Below, piece by piece: positions 8,266 through 16,102 of a stretch of 60,531 nt of DNA (position 1 is its first letter; each line of letters opens with the position of its first letter). The notes under the pieces are model-generated. The model was not told where the DNA came from, did no database searches, and saw nothing but the letters and a program-made list of their open reading frames with translations. The position numbers and the translations under genes were made by a program. The DNA lies in IMG/VR virus record IMGVR_UViG_3300046004_001101, positions 1 to 60,531 of that record; one strand, 5' to 3'. The stretch is from a virus.

Positions 8266-10408
8266 ACTTGACTCCTATGTCTTTTAAAATAGAATATGCT
8301 TCGTTGATATACCAATCATAATCTAAATCTACTGGAATTGAAAGTGTTAGTTTCATTAAGGGTCTACACTTTTCACTTGTCGGTACGTTATTGCCGCTAT
8401 TAGCATACATTATAGATGTATTTGTTGATATACTGTGATAAAAACGAATTGTTTTCCCTAGATACTCAACATCCTTTATCGCGCCACCAGTTACGTTGCG
8501 AATAGTTAAAAACTTTCGTATATCTATACAATTAGTGACATAATCCTCAATAGTAGACATTCCTAATAAATAATTAGCTACTGCATCAGCGCATACGTTA
8601 TTTTGTGGATTTTTAACTAATGATTCTTCTGAATAAGCTCCTTTTCGTTTTAATTCGCCATTAGTCTTAACACTAAAATAATTATTCACGTCACGACTGT
8701 GGATAGATTTGTAATGGGTGTATTCCATCACATAACTTGTTTCAAGCTCCCATTGTTTAACAATAGAATTCAATAATTCCCTATCGGTTCGTTTTATTTT
8801 TATACACAGACCGTCTGTGTTTACCTGCACTATGTGAAAACCAACTTCTTCAAATCTTTCAGCTATCATCAAGATGCACATTTGACCACCAGTTGTAGTA
8901 GACAACATCAGTTCTGGTTCGTATAACACACTGTATTTACTAGCGGTTTTCCCATACGTCGCATTGCTCGCGATTTTCAATGCAGCGTCCGTTATTTTAT
9001 CTTTGTTCTTTTTAGCTTCAATACGTCGTTCTTTTACTGATGTATAAACTTTTAGAAACGAACTGCCTATTAACTTAGGATATAAACCTCTGTTAATAAT
9101 CCAAGACGGATACATTGATGCTACGTCAACATCAATTAGTTCGTATTCCTCATCTTCGTAATAACTAATATTTTCTTCACTACTGTGAACTCCACCAATA
9201 GATAATCGTATTGTAGACCCTCCTACATCAACTGCTAAATCAGCCATAAATCCTGCTTGCACAATTCCGTTGATTACATCGAATTTAGTAGAAGTTACTT
9301 TGTCATAAATTTCCTGTAAATCGTTTCGTTTGAATTTAATAAAATCCCATCGTTTAACTGTTACAAAAGGAATCATTCTTTCGGGATTAGGCGTGAATTT
9401 TTTACCAGCAGCTAATTCACATTCTATCTTGATAATAGCTTCCCCTATTTGAGCATCACTTTTACTTCTAGCATCAAACCCATATTGTTTGCCGATACTT
9501 TTCCTAAGTTCCACATTAGGTATCAACTTATTATACAAATACGCTGTCGTTTCAACGTCATTCAAACAATATCTACGCACGATTGAAATCTGGTCATCGT
9601 TTAAATTTATACCCACTTTAAATGGAAGGTCTTGTAAATTAGGTGTGTGTAATCTTGCACCATATAACTTCAATGAACCTTTTAATGGTGCAACTTCAAT
9701 CAAGTCAATATGGTCGATATTTTCTAACTTCACGCCTTTAAATTGTTTCACAACTTGATAAGGACGTAACCCGTTTTCATCGTTAATCAATAATTCGGTT
9801 ACTTTCCACAAATCATCTAAGCCTTTACCAGCTAACGCAACTTGTAATAAAGGTAAATCGAATTTAATCCCATTAAACGATACTAATGTGTGATTGTTGA
9901 TGAACCATTGTACACCTTGTATATCAAGTTCTTGTTCATCCGTTTTTTCAAAATACCAACATCTACCTGTGCGATAACCTAAGAACATGATTAGAAAATA
10001 GTTACCGTAAATCTCGATGTCGAATATCAATTCTTCATCTTGTGGTTGACTAATATCCTTAAAGAACTTGTACTGATAATTCAGTGATTCTTCTAAGTTA
10101 GGTAAGTAATCTGGTTCTTCCCATGTACGCTTAGGAATTACCTTTTCTTTCGCTTTCTTAGGCTTAACTTCTGTGAAGCCACCTAACAGGTCAAACTGAT
10201 ACTTTACGTCGCTCTGTGAGCCAAAATACTGCTCAATTTTACGTTGTGAAGATTCATCGAATTCATCTTTAATCAGTTCGTAATCACTTTGTGTAATTCT
10301 AGGAATTTCATCTTCACACAAAGCATTACTTGATAACACATCTACGACTTCATCGTAGGTTAAGTTTGAATAATGTGCTAGGTCGATACTTGAAATATAT
10401 TTAGCCAT
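8252..10408 (-). CDS. Family B DNA polymerase with 3'-5' exonuclease
   Basis: 718 residues. The exonuclease domain shows Exo I FDIEI (Asp130, Glu132), Exo II SFNGIKFD (Asn179, Asp184) and Exo III YCLND (Tyr280, Asp284). Polymerase motifs follow: A DVASMYPS (Asp428, Tyr433), B KIASNATYG (Lys478, Asn482, Tyr485), C VNTDG (Asp532; the usual DTD is NTD). The first 60 residues look helical and may form a small HTH. Between them and the exonuclease, QFDLL (71-75) matches the bacterial sliding-clamp binding motif, in keeping with a clamp gene at 33158. It is the replicative polymerase of this phage. A terminator-like hairpin precedes the gene. Confidence 0.95.
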   Translation of the reverse strand: MAKYISSIDLAHYSNLTYDEVVDVLSSNALCEDEIPRITQSDYELIKDEFDESSQRKIEQYFGSQSDVKYQFDLLGGFTEVKPKKAKEKVIPKRTWEEPDYLPNLEESLNYQYKFFKDISQPQDEELIFDIEIYGNYFLIMFLGYRTGRCWYFEKTDEQELDIQGVQWFINNHTLVSFNGIKFDLPLLQVALAGKGLDDLWKVTELLINDENGLRPYQVVKQFKGVKLENIDHIDLIEVAPLKGSLKLYGARLHTPNLQDLPFKVGINLNDDQISIVRRYCLNDVETTAYLYNKLIPNVELRKSIGKQYGFDARSKSDAQIGEAIIKIECELAAGKKFTPNPERMIPFVTVKRWDFIKFKRNDLQEIYDKVTSTKFDVINGIVQAGFMADLAVDVGGSTIRLSIGGVHSSEENISYYEDEEYELIDVDVASMYPSWIINRGLYPKLIGSSFLKVYTSVKERRIEAKKNKDKITDAALKIASNATYGKTASKYSVLYEPELMLSTTTGGQMCILMIAERFEEVGFHIVQVNTDGLCIKIKRTDRELLNSIVKQWELETSYVMEYTHYKSIHSRDVNNYFSVKTNGELKRKGAYSEESLVKNPQNNVCADAVANYLLGMSTIEDYVTNCIDIRKFLTIRNVTGGAIKDVEYLGKTIRFYHSISTNTSIMYANSGNNVPTSEKCRPLMKLTLSIPVDLDYDWYINEAYSILKDIGVKYEKI

Positions 10409-10434
10409 AAAGTCCTTTATCGGTAGACAAATAA

Positions 10435-10467
10435 AAACCTAGTCTATCACAAGAATAGACTAGGTTT
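10435..10467 (-). terminator. Rho-independent terminator upstream of the polymerase gene
   Basis: 13-bp arms AAACCTAGTCTAT / ATAGACTAGGTTT with a seven-base loop. On the minus strand the stem is followed by TTTTTATTT. It closes the endolysin/holin-like unit and lies in front of the polymerase ribosome site. Confidence 0.8.
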
Positions 10468-10490
10468 CAATGTAAATCTGAAATTTAATT

Positions 10491-10970
10491 CTAACCGACT
10501 TGTTTCTGAATCAACCAGAACATTACAGTTCCCATAGCAACGATAACAAATGAACCTGCACCATACACAACTTTTTCTAACGTAGTTGTTTTCTGCGCGA
10601 TATTAGCGAATTCGGTTACTTTAGCATCTAGTGATGTTACCTTACACTCCAAGTTTGACGATTTAGCGATTTGTAGTTCAACACCATGAATACCCGCATC
10701 CAATAACTCAATCTTATTACCGAAACGCTCAAACGTTTGTTTATTTAGATTTGCGCTTTCAAATGATGCTTTATCACGTTCATCAAGTTTAATGATTACT
10801 GATTGCATCGATTTGGCAAGCTCTGTTAATTGTGAACACAAGTTATTTACGCTTACTTTAATTTCACTTACATCTTCCTTTAAATTCTTAACATTGTGTT
10901 CAGTTTCAAATAATCGTCCTAATTCGCTGCATGGCTGCATGGCGTACGTTTCCTTATGTATATCCATCAT
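10491..10970 (-). CDS. Coiled-coil membrane protein, putative XhlA-like holin
   Basis: 159 residues. A long predicted coiled coil (about 25-135; VKNLKEDVSEIKVSVNNL, DAKVTEFANIAQKTTTLEK) is followed by one C-terminal transmembrane segment (VVYGAGSFVIVAMGTVMFWL) and a short QKQVG tail. This is the layout of XhlA-type hemolysin/holin accessory proteins, although longer than usual. The start overlaps the stop of the second endolysin gene by ATGA, so the pair forms a lysis cassette. The family assignment is inferred from topology and position, not from a motif. Confidence 0.55.
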   Translation of the reverse strand: MMDIHKETYAMQPCSELGRLFETEHNVKNLKEDVSEIKVSVNNLCSQLTELAKSMQSVIIKLDERDKASFESANLNKQTFERFGNKIELLDAGIHGVELQIAKSSNLECKVTSLDAKVTEFANIAQKTTTLEKVVYGAGSFVIVAMGTVMFWLIQKQVG

Positions 10971-11434
10971 CTTAATTTCCCTGTTTTCAAAATAGTTGAT
11001 AATTCTTTACTCCGATTACCCACTTGTTTCGCCCACTTTGAATTCAGCATTTCTACGCTTGCTTGTGAGTATTGCCCTTTTTCAATCAACCCTAACGTTT
11101 TCTTAAATTCCAATAAACCTTCAACTCCAAGATTGTAGCTCATGTTTATCATCACAAATTTAGTATTAGAATCTAAATCAGCAAACCAAGTCAATCGTCT
11201 TTGCAATTGTGCTTCAATTTGATTGCACACTAATTTTAAATAGTATTCTGCTTCAACCTGATTTGTCCCGCTAGTTCGCAATCGTTTAATCTCAGAATCC
11301 GATAACTTTAAGGGATTTGCTTCAATGTTTAGCCCATAGCCGATTGTATCTTTACCTGCTGGGCATTTATAAACCTTAGCTCTATATCCTTCATGTCTTT
11401 TTAAAATATCGCATTGTTCTTGGTTAATCGGCAT
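10967..11434 (-). CDS. Endolysin, GH24 lysozyme with Glu-Cys-Thr active site, copy 2
   Basis: 155 residues. The active-site segment RHEGYRAKVYKCPAGKDTIG gives Glu15, Cys24 and Thr30, matching the Glu-Cys-Thr arrangement of P22/R21-type phage lysozymes. The remainder parallels the first endolysin: NMSYNLGVEGLLEFKKTL, then NSKWAKQVGNRSKELSTI, so the two genes are paralogues. No secretion signal is obvious; release should depend on the overlapping holin-like gene downstream. It has its own promoter at 11474-11502. Confidence 0.92.
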   Translation of the reverse strand: MPINQEQCDILKRHEGYRAKVYKCPAGKDTIGYGLNIEANPLKLSDSEIKRLRTSGTNQVEAEYYLKLVCNQIEAQLQRRLTWFADLDSNTKFVMINMSYNLGVEGLLEFKKTLGLIEKGQYSQASVEMLNSKWAKQVGNRSKELSTILKTGKLR

Positions 11435-11458
11435 TTCTTAATTCCTATAAATAAAAAA

Positions 11459-11510
11459 ATCGTAATACATGGAATTATACCACATATTACGATAAAAGTC
11501 ATTGACTTTT
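11459..11510 (-). promoter_or_regulatory. Endolysin promoter embedded in two palindromes
   Basis: On the minus strand ATGACT, 17-bp spacer ending TGTGG, TATAAT (11474-11502). The -10 sits in the loop of the inverted repeat ATCGTAATA / TATTACGAT (11459-11493), and the -35 overlaps the palindrome AAAAGTCATTGACTTTT (11494-11510). This looks like a promoter under operator control. Confidence 0.65.
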
Positions 11511-11523
11511 TGTAAAAATAATG

Positions 11524-11661
11524 TTATGTGTTTCTAATCGAGATGAAATTATCGCACTTACCCGTTACATCTGAAAAGGGAAAATACACATATCTAACCA
11601 TACCTTTATTCTTCAATGATTGAAACTTACATATTACTGAACTAGGACATTTATCATTCAT
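11524..11661 (-). CDS. Small hypothetical protein
   Basis: 45 residues, MNDKCPSSVICKFQSLKNKG to SDVTGKCDNFISIRNT, overlapping the end of the upstream 108-residue gene by eight bases. Three Cys (5, 11, 36) might bind metal. No match recognised. Overlap with the preceding gene and an open frame are the only support. Confidence 0.45.
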   Translation of the reverse strand: MNDKCPSSVICKFQSLKNKGMVRYVYFPFSDVTGKCDNFISIRNT

Positions 11662-11980
11662 GCAAATTGTGTTCATCGATGAACTGCTCCAATGAAATTA
11701 ACATTGCGATATTTAATCTTACGATTTCTTCAAGTAATCTATCATTAGGATAATCTTCAAGTAATCGTTGAGCATACCCTGACGCATCCATTACTTCTTC
11801 TTTAAGATGTTCAACCCATTCACGTTTCGTTAAATCGGTACGTTCTAACGTTAATCCGTATTTAACGTAACCAACTCTAGTTCGACCATCAATTTTAGAT
11901 GAAATACGTTTTTTAATATCGAAACTAACATCTTGTAAATCCATTAACTTATCGATAACTTTATCTTCAATTTTACTCAT
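11654..11980 (-). CDS. Hypothetical all-helical protein, possibly MazG-like
   Basis: 108 residues, almost all predicted helix. The segment KYGLTLERTDLTKREWVEHL followed by KEEVMDASGYAQRLLED has the W..H..EE..DA spacing seen in some MazG-superfamily nucleotide pyrophosphohydrolase-like phage proteins, with acidic residues that could bind metal. The assignment is tentative. The start shares an ATGA overlap with a 34-residue membrane peptide upstream. Confidence 0.6.
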   Translation of the reverse strand: MSKIEDKVIDKLMDLQDVSFDIKKRISSKIDGRTRVGYVKYGLTLERTDLTKREWVEHLKEEVMDASGYAQRLLEDYPNDRLLEEIVRLNIAMLISLEQFIDEHNLHE

Positions 11981-12081
11981 AAATAATCACCTCTATCATT
12001 ACTTGACATTAACAGTATTAACAATCCTATCAGTACACTCATCATAATTGTATTGACTTGTGATATATCAATTTCATTCAT
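11977..12081 (-). CDS. 34-residue single-pass membrane peptide
   Basis: MNEIDISQVNTIMMSV, then LIGLLILLMSSNDRGDYL: one strong hydrophobic segment. Both ends are ATGA overlaps, with the 58-residue gene upstream and the 108-residue gene downstream, which argues strongly for translation. Function unknown. Confidence 0.6.
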   Translation of the reverse strand: MNEIDISQVNTIMMSVLIGLLILLMSSNDRGDYL

Positions 12082-12254
12082 TTATTAGCCCTCTTGTGTT
12101 TAAATGTAGCTTTATTCGTAAAACAACTCTTACGTTGTGGATATTGTAGCGTAACAATATGTTTTTGACAATCAGAATGTGACTTAAACTTCTTATGGTC
12201 GATATCTTTTACGAGTGTTGCTGATACAAGTGTGTAGATTATCCATGATGTCAT
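12078..12254 (-). CDS. 58-residue protein with N-terminal hydrophobic segment
   Basis: MTSWIIYTLVSATLVKDIDH, then SHSDCQKHIVTLQYPQRKSC. A hydrophobic start, an acidic D and a conserved-looking Cys pair resemble small DUF1482-like phage proteins that may be exported, but the match is uncertain. Start and stop are both in ATGA overlaps with neighbours. Confidence 0.6.
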   Translation of the reverse strand: MTSWIIYTLVSATLVKDIDHKKFKSHSDCQKHIVTLQYPQRKSCFTNKATFKHKRANK

Positions 12255-12655
12255 TTTTCAATCACCTGCCATGACTTAGATTTCCAACGTACTTCTTGGA
12301 AAATAAAATTATCAATCTTACCTTCATCAATCATTTTCAAAAGTAATTTCGACTTCAATTTGAACTCAGGCGTACTATCACCGCCTTTTACATCGCATAC
12401 TATGATTTCGCTTTTCGCTATATCATAGTATTTAAAATCCGCTTTATAGACAATATCACGAATCTTAACCCCGTTACGTCTGAATCCTTCCATCAATGTG
12501 AAGGTCGGTTGTAACTGTAAATCAAATATTTTACCTTCAGTTTCGAGTTCTTTTAAGTGTGTGTAGTATTTAGCTTCGACTTTACTATCGAATTTAAAAT
12601 CTCCGACTACCGTTTTAATTGCACCGTACTTTGACCCAGATTTACGTTTAAACAT
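12251..12655 (-). CDS. DUF1064 endonuclease-like protein
   Basis: 134 residues: FDSKVEAKYYTHLKELETEG, FDLQLQPTFTLMEGFRRNG, IRDIVYKADFKYYD, VCDVKGGDSTPEFKLKSKL. These blocks are those of DUF1064, a PD-(D/E)xK-like phage nuclease family; the Asp in ADF, the E in SKVEAK and the D-x-K in CDVKG are candidate catalytic residues. It overlaps the DNA methyltransferase gene and probably acts in recombination or restriction-type processing. Confidence 0.85.
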   Translation of the reverse strand: MFKRKSGSKYGAIKTVVGDFKFDSKVEAKYYTHLKELETEGKIFDLQLQPTFTLMEGFRRNGVKIRDIVYKADFKYYDIAKSEIIVCDVKGGDSTPEFKLKSKLLLKMIDEGKIDNFIFQEVRWKSKSWQVIEK

Positions 12656-13319
12656 TCACTTGCTCCAATCTATTCTTAGCAATTTCAAAATACTTTTCAT
12701 CTAATTCACAACCGATGAACTTTCTACCTGTATTAAGACAAGCAATACCTGTTGTACCAGAACCCATAAATGGGTCTAAAATAACATCATTTTCGTTAGA
12801 GTGAATTAGAACTAACTCGGTCATTAACTTTAAACTCTTTTGTGTTGGGTGCAAACCTTTATCTATTGAATGAACAAATTTAGGTCTTTGATACTTATCA
12901 TCTTGTCTGTTAAATACCCACTTAGCCCCATTTTTAACAAACCATATTGCACATTCATAATCTGTAATGTAGCGTCTATCTCTATTACGAGGCATTGGAT
13001 TTGTTTTTTCTAATCGTAGCATATCCTTTGTGACGAACCCGTGTGATTCAGCAAATCTCGCAATGTCACCTAGATTACGCCATGCGTTGAACACGATAAA
13101 TGAACCGTTTTCATTTAATACCCTACTAACTTCAACAATATAGCTAAATAAATCTGCATTTTTATCCCACTCTCCAAAGTCAATTCCAGCTCTGCCCATT
13201 GTTGTAAAATTATTTTCTCTAGCAATGTTATACGGTGGGTCTGTTATCACACAATCTACCGAATTATCTGGTAGCGATTTCATAAACTCAATACAATCTT
13301 GATTTGCTAACTTAATCAT
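12648..13319 (-). CDS. DNA adenine N6-methyltransferase (beta class)
   Basis: 223 residues. The catalytic DPPY motif (27-30, in CVITDPPYNIARE) comes first, and the AdoMet-binding block DPFMGSGTTG near the C terminus comes second, the order of beta-class methyltransferases. HPTQKSLKL is the usual motif between them. The enzyme should methylate adenine in phage DNA, probably to evade host restriction; no cognate restriction gene is present. Target specificity cannot be read from sequence. Confidence 0.92.
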   Translation of the reverse strand: MIKLANQDCIEFMKSLPDNSVDCVITDPPYNIARENNFTTMGRAGIDFGEWDKNADLFSYIVEVSRVLNENGSFIVFNAWRNLGDIARFAESHGFVTKDMLRLEKTNPMPRNRDRRYITDYECAIWFVKNGAKWVFNRQDDKYQRPKFVHSIDKGLHPTQKSLKLMTELVLIHSNENDVILDPFMGSGTTGIACLNTGRKFIGCELDEKYFEIAKNRLEQVNV

Positions 13320-13327
13320 TTTAAATC

Positions 13328-13572
13328 CTATTTCTTAAACTTAATTTTAACTTCACCATGTAACACATCTACAATCGGCTCATTATACTCATCTACTGCA
13401 ATCTTTTTCTTATCGTCAGCTCATATATACCTATCCAACCTTCATCTTCGTCAACTGTGTGCATCAAATACTTCTTTGTGATATTCACACCATCTAAATA
13501 AATCTGAAAGTAATCAGATTTTGCAACCATTGGATGAAATCCTTCATCATCTGGGTTTGTACTAATTCTCAC
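13328..13572 (-). pseudogene. Frameshifted small gene (about 81 codons)
   Basis: From a GTG at 13572, preceded by GGAGAG, the frame reads VRISTNPDDEGFHPMVAKSD, YFQIYLDGVNITKKYLMHTV, DEDEGWIGIYE and then stops after ELTIRKRLQ at 13393. The -1 frame continues the same style: ADDKKKIAVDEYNEPIVDVL, HGEVKIKFKK, ending at 13328 next to the methyltransferase start. The break is near 13418-13422. A one-base deletion would explain it; a sequencing error or rare -1 shift is possible. No classic slippery heptamer is in phase. Confidence 0.7.
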
Positions 13573-13591
13573 GCTAGGCTCTCCTTAATAA

Positions 13592-13625
13592 AATAATACC
13601 GCCTTAATAATGTGACGGTATTATT
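13592..13625 (-). terminator. Stem-loop terminator after the KilA-N gene
   Basis: 10-bp arms AATAATACCG / CGGTATTATT with a 14-base loop, followed on the minus strand by TTATT. It separates the KilA-N gene from the frameshifted gene and lies just before the latter's GGAGAG site. Confidence 0.65.
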
Positions 13626-13634
13626 ATTCAATAA

Positions 13635-14306
13635 TTACACTAAGTCAAGCTCAATCTGACCACTTACAAAACTCTTAACTTCATCACTAAACAACAATGT
13701 GCTACCTTTCTGACCAACGACATATTTACTATTTTGTGTAGGAAAATATCTCTTTTCAATCTTAATTGAATCAACGCATTCTAACTCACCTTTATCTACG
13801 AGTTTCATGTATGCTAATCGAATTGTATTAGGACTCCCACCAATGATATTCATTAGTGTGTTTTCGTTATCAGGTCTACGTTTACTCATCACTTGTAATT
13901 GTCCTGATAAGTACGCAGTTTTAGCTTCTAACGCCTGAATGGCTTTGTCTTGTACTTGTGATAGTTCGAGAATAGAAGTTGCGTTGACTAAATCTTTAAA
14001 TACTTGGATAACCTCAATATAAAACATTGGACTTAACCACATTGCGTAAATGTAGACTACATCTTCATGCACGAAAGTACCGCGATAATCACCGCCATGA
14101 ACCGTCATAAGTATTTGATTTTGTTCCAAACCGACTTTTTCCGCCAATGCTAATATCAATTCTTTTGTACTTTTTAACTTTAAAAAGTCATTAGCCTGCT
14201 TCGATTTCTGCTTACCGTTGGCTACCCATAAATCGTACAATGAGTACAATCCGTTTTCAGATTGATTTATTTTAACACCTAAAATCGTAATACTTTTCAT
14301 TTTCAA
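13635..14306 (-). CDS. KilA-N domain DNA-binding regulator
   Basis: 223 residues. Residues 1-105 form a KilA-N domain: GLYSLYDLWVANGKQKSKQA, NDFLKLKSTKELILALAEK, then VHGGDYRGTFVHEDVVYIYA and MWLSPMFYIEVIQVF. KilA-N proteins are DNA-binding, antirepressor-like regulators. A coiled coil (about 115-145) and a C-terminal winged-helix-like part (GGSPNTIRLAYMKLVDKGEL) follow. The gene has its own promoter (14354-14383) behind the nrdA stop codon and ends at a stem-loop. Confidence 0.85.
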   Translation of the reverse strand: MKMKSITILGVKINQSENGLYSLYDLWVANGKQKSKQANDFLKLKSTKELILALAEKVGLEQNQILMTVHGGDYRGTFVHEDVVYIYAMWLSPMFYIEVIQVFKDLVNATSILELSQVQDKAIQALEAKTAYLSGQLQVMSKRRPDNENTLMNIIGGSPNTIRLAYMKLVDKGELECVDSIKIEKRYFPTQNSKYVVGQKGSTLLFSDEVKSFVSGQIELDLV

Positions 14307-14323
14307 ATCTCCAGAAATTAAAA

Positions 14324-14353
14324 AACCTTACCTATCTTATGATAGGTAAGGTT
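14324..14353 (-). terminator. Rho-independent terminator after nrdA
   Basis: Perfect 13-bp arms AACCTTACCTATC / GATAGGTAAGGTT with loop ATAA on the minus strand, then TTTTTT. The strongest leftward terminator in the window. It overlaps the start region of the promoter at 14354-14383. Confidence 0.92.
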
Positions 14354-14383
14354 AGTGTAAAACTATTTATTAGAACGTGTCAA
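14354..14383 (-). promoter_or_regulatory. Promoter for the KilA-N gene, abutting a terminator
   Basis: On the minus strand TTGACA, 18-bp spacer, TACACT, placed between the nrdA stop and the terminator. Transcripts starting here would begin inside the terminator stem, so they could form only a short remnant of it and would escape termination. Confidence 0.5.
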
Positions 14384-14389
14384 ATTTTA

Positions 14390-16102
14390 TTATTGACAAC
14401 TTTCACAAGATTCAGTATTTAACTTACCTTGATGTGAATAACCTGACTTAGTTACGAGGTAGTATAACCCCTCTATCTGCTCATTATTAAACGCATCTTC
14501 ATGTAATTCAGCAATAACTGATTCAGGTGTGTCTGCTGGAATAAATAAATTTACTGATTGCCATTGGTCAACATATTTATTACGAATTGCCGCATAACGT
14601 AGTAACACATTCTGGTTCATTTCAAATGCAGTTCTAAATACTGCTTTCTCGTGGTCACTTAACCAATCTACATTTTGAACCGAACCGCCGTCATCAACAA
14701 TCTTATCAATTTCATCGTAATTAAACTTACCTTTAGCTTTCATAACAGCCACGAGTGACCCATTTATGCGGTCTATTTCACCTGATGCCGTTTGCTGTGT
14801 GTAGGTTGAACTTGGGTTAGGCGAAACGCCTTCAGACACACCTGCCATCAATAACGATGTTGATTTTGTAGGTGGGCAAGTCATTGTATGTGTATTTCTA
14901 ACACCGAACCCTTCACACCATTCTGGCTCACCAAGTTCCGTAGCCAACCATTGTGAAGCACGTTTAGATTCCTTTTGCATCAATTCAAACATTTCACACA
15001 TTTTAAACTGTGCATCTAACGATTCAAAGATAATATTGTGGTCTTGCATATAAGTATGCAATCCACACACACCTAATCCTAAAGCACGACCTTTTTCAGT
15101 GCATCTGACAATTTTCTCTAACCCTGATATTGAACGCGCTTTAGTTAAAAATTCTTCACATACACAATCTAAGAATACGGTAGCCCAAAACACAGCGTCT
15201 GTGTCCTTCCATTCGTCATACGTTGCTAGATTCATACTAGACAACACACATGAATAAGTATGGTCTTTATCTGAAAATAGAGTAATTTCCTGGCACAACT
15301 GACTACATTTAACCGTTAAACCATGCTTTTTATACATCTCTGGTACATGACGATTTACTTTATCCGTAAAGAAAAAATATCCGCGACCCGTAGTTAATTT
15401 TAACTTCATCGTTCTTTGGAATCGTCTAGTTGATTCTTCTTCATTGTTATTTAACTTACTAATGAATTCATCTGAAACACACCATCCGATATTAACATCA
15501 TCTGGTTCTGATGAAACATAATCTACAATTTCATCAAAATCACCATGTTCAATTGGAATATACCCAGCCCATGCACCACGTCTAACACCACCTTGCGACA
15601 CATTTCTAGTCATTGTTACAAAGTCTTTAAGGACAGGTAATACTCCGCTTGCTTTATTCCCATCTGCAATCAACGACCCTCTAGGTCTAATATCACCTAA
15701 ATAACTAGCCGTGCCAAATCCGAGCTTCGAAAGAATGGCACATTCTCGCAAGGCAGAATAAAAACCATCAATTGAATCTTCTACCACATTAGCCGCACAT
15801 GATACAGGCATACCTCTATTAGTACCCATGTTAGCTAAAACAGGCGTTGAAGGCGATAACCAACCGTTCCACAATAACTTTAAGAACCAATCATAACCTT
15901 CCTGTTCTTTACCGATACCTGATAAATGTTTAGCGGCGGTTGATGCAATACGTTCAAACTGACCTAATACGCTTCTACCTTCAGTTTGATATTCGTATCG
16001 TGACACAAACATTTGATAACCAGGTGTTATATACCAATCTGGAACTAACCCTTTAGCTTGTAAGTCTTTTCTTTCTTGTGATAATTTTTTATATTTAGAC
16101 AT
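14390..16102 (-). CDS. nrdA: Ribonucleotide reductase class I, large subunit
   Basis: 570 residues from the ATG that follows the nrdB stop (8-base overlap). Reduces ribonucleotides to deoxyribonucleotides with NrdB. Visible residues: redox Cys102 (GMPVSCAANV), thiyl Cys270 in SQLCQEI with Glu272, second redox Cys285 (YSCVLSSMNLATYDEW), and C-terminal shuttle cysteines ESCESCQ. The position equal to the catalytic Asn437 of E. coli is Gln268 here. There is no N-terminal ATP cone, so the overall activity site is missing, common in phages. Shorter than host NrdA (about 750). Confidence 0.92.
   Translation of the reverse strand: MSKYKKLSQERKDLQAKGLVPDWYITPGYQMFVSRYEYQTEGRSVLGQFERIASTAAKHLSGIGKEQEGYDWFLKLLWNGWLSPSTPVLANMGTNRGMPVSCAANVVEDSIDGFYSALRECAILSKLGFGTASYLGDIRPRGSLIADGNKASGVLPVLKDFVTMTRNVSQGGVRRGAWAGYIPIEHGDFDEIVDYVSSEPDDVNIGWCVSDEFISKLNNNEEESTRRFQRTMKLKLTTGRGYFFFTDKVNRHVPEMYKKHGLTVKCSQLCQEITLFSDKDHTYSCVLSSMNLATYDEWKDTDAVFWATVFLDCVCEEFLTKARSISGLEKIVRCTEKGRALGLGVCGLHTYMQDHNIIFESLDAQFKMCEMFELMQKESKRASQWLATELGEPEWCEGFGVRNTHTMTCPPTKSTSLLMAGVSEGVSPNPSSTYTQQTASGEIDRINGSLVAVMKAKGKFNYDEIDKIVDDGGSVQNVDWLSDHEKAVFRTAFEMNQNVLLRYAAIRNKYVDQWQSVNLFIPADTPESVIAELHEDAFNNEQIEGLYYLVTKSGYSHQGKLNTESCESCQ

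Noticed and set aside
9489-9758. Rightward frame inside the DNA polymerase gene
   Set aside because: Antisense shadow of a strongly conserved gene, without ribosome site.
10435-10467. Promoter TTGAAA-18-TAGACT inside the stem-loop
   Set aside because: The match comes from the stem itself; a terminator with a U tract explains it better.
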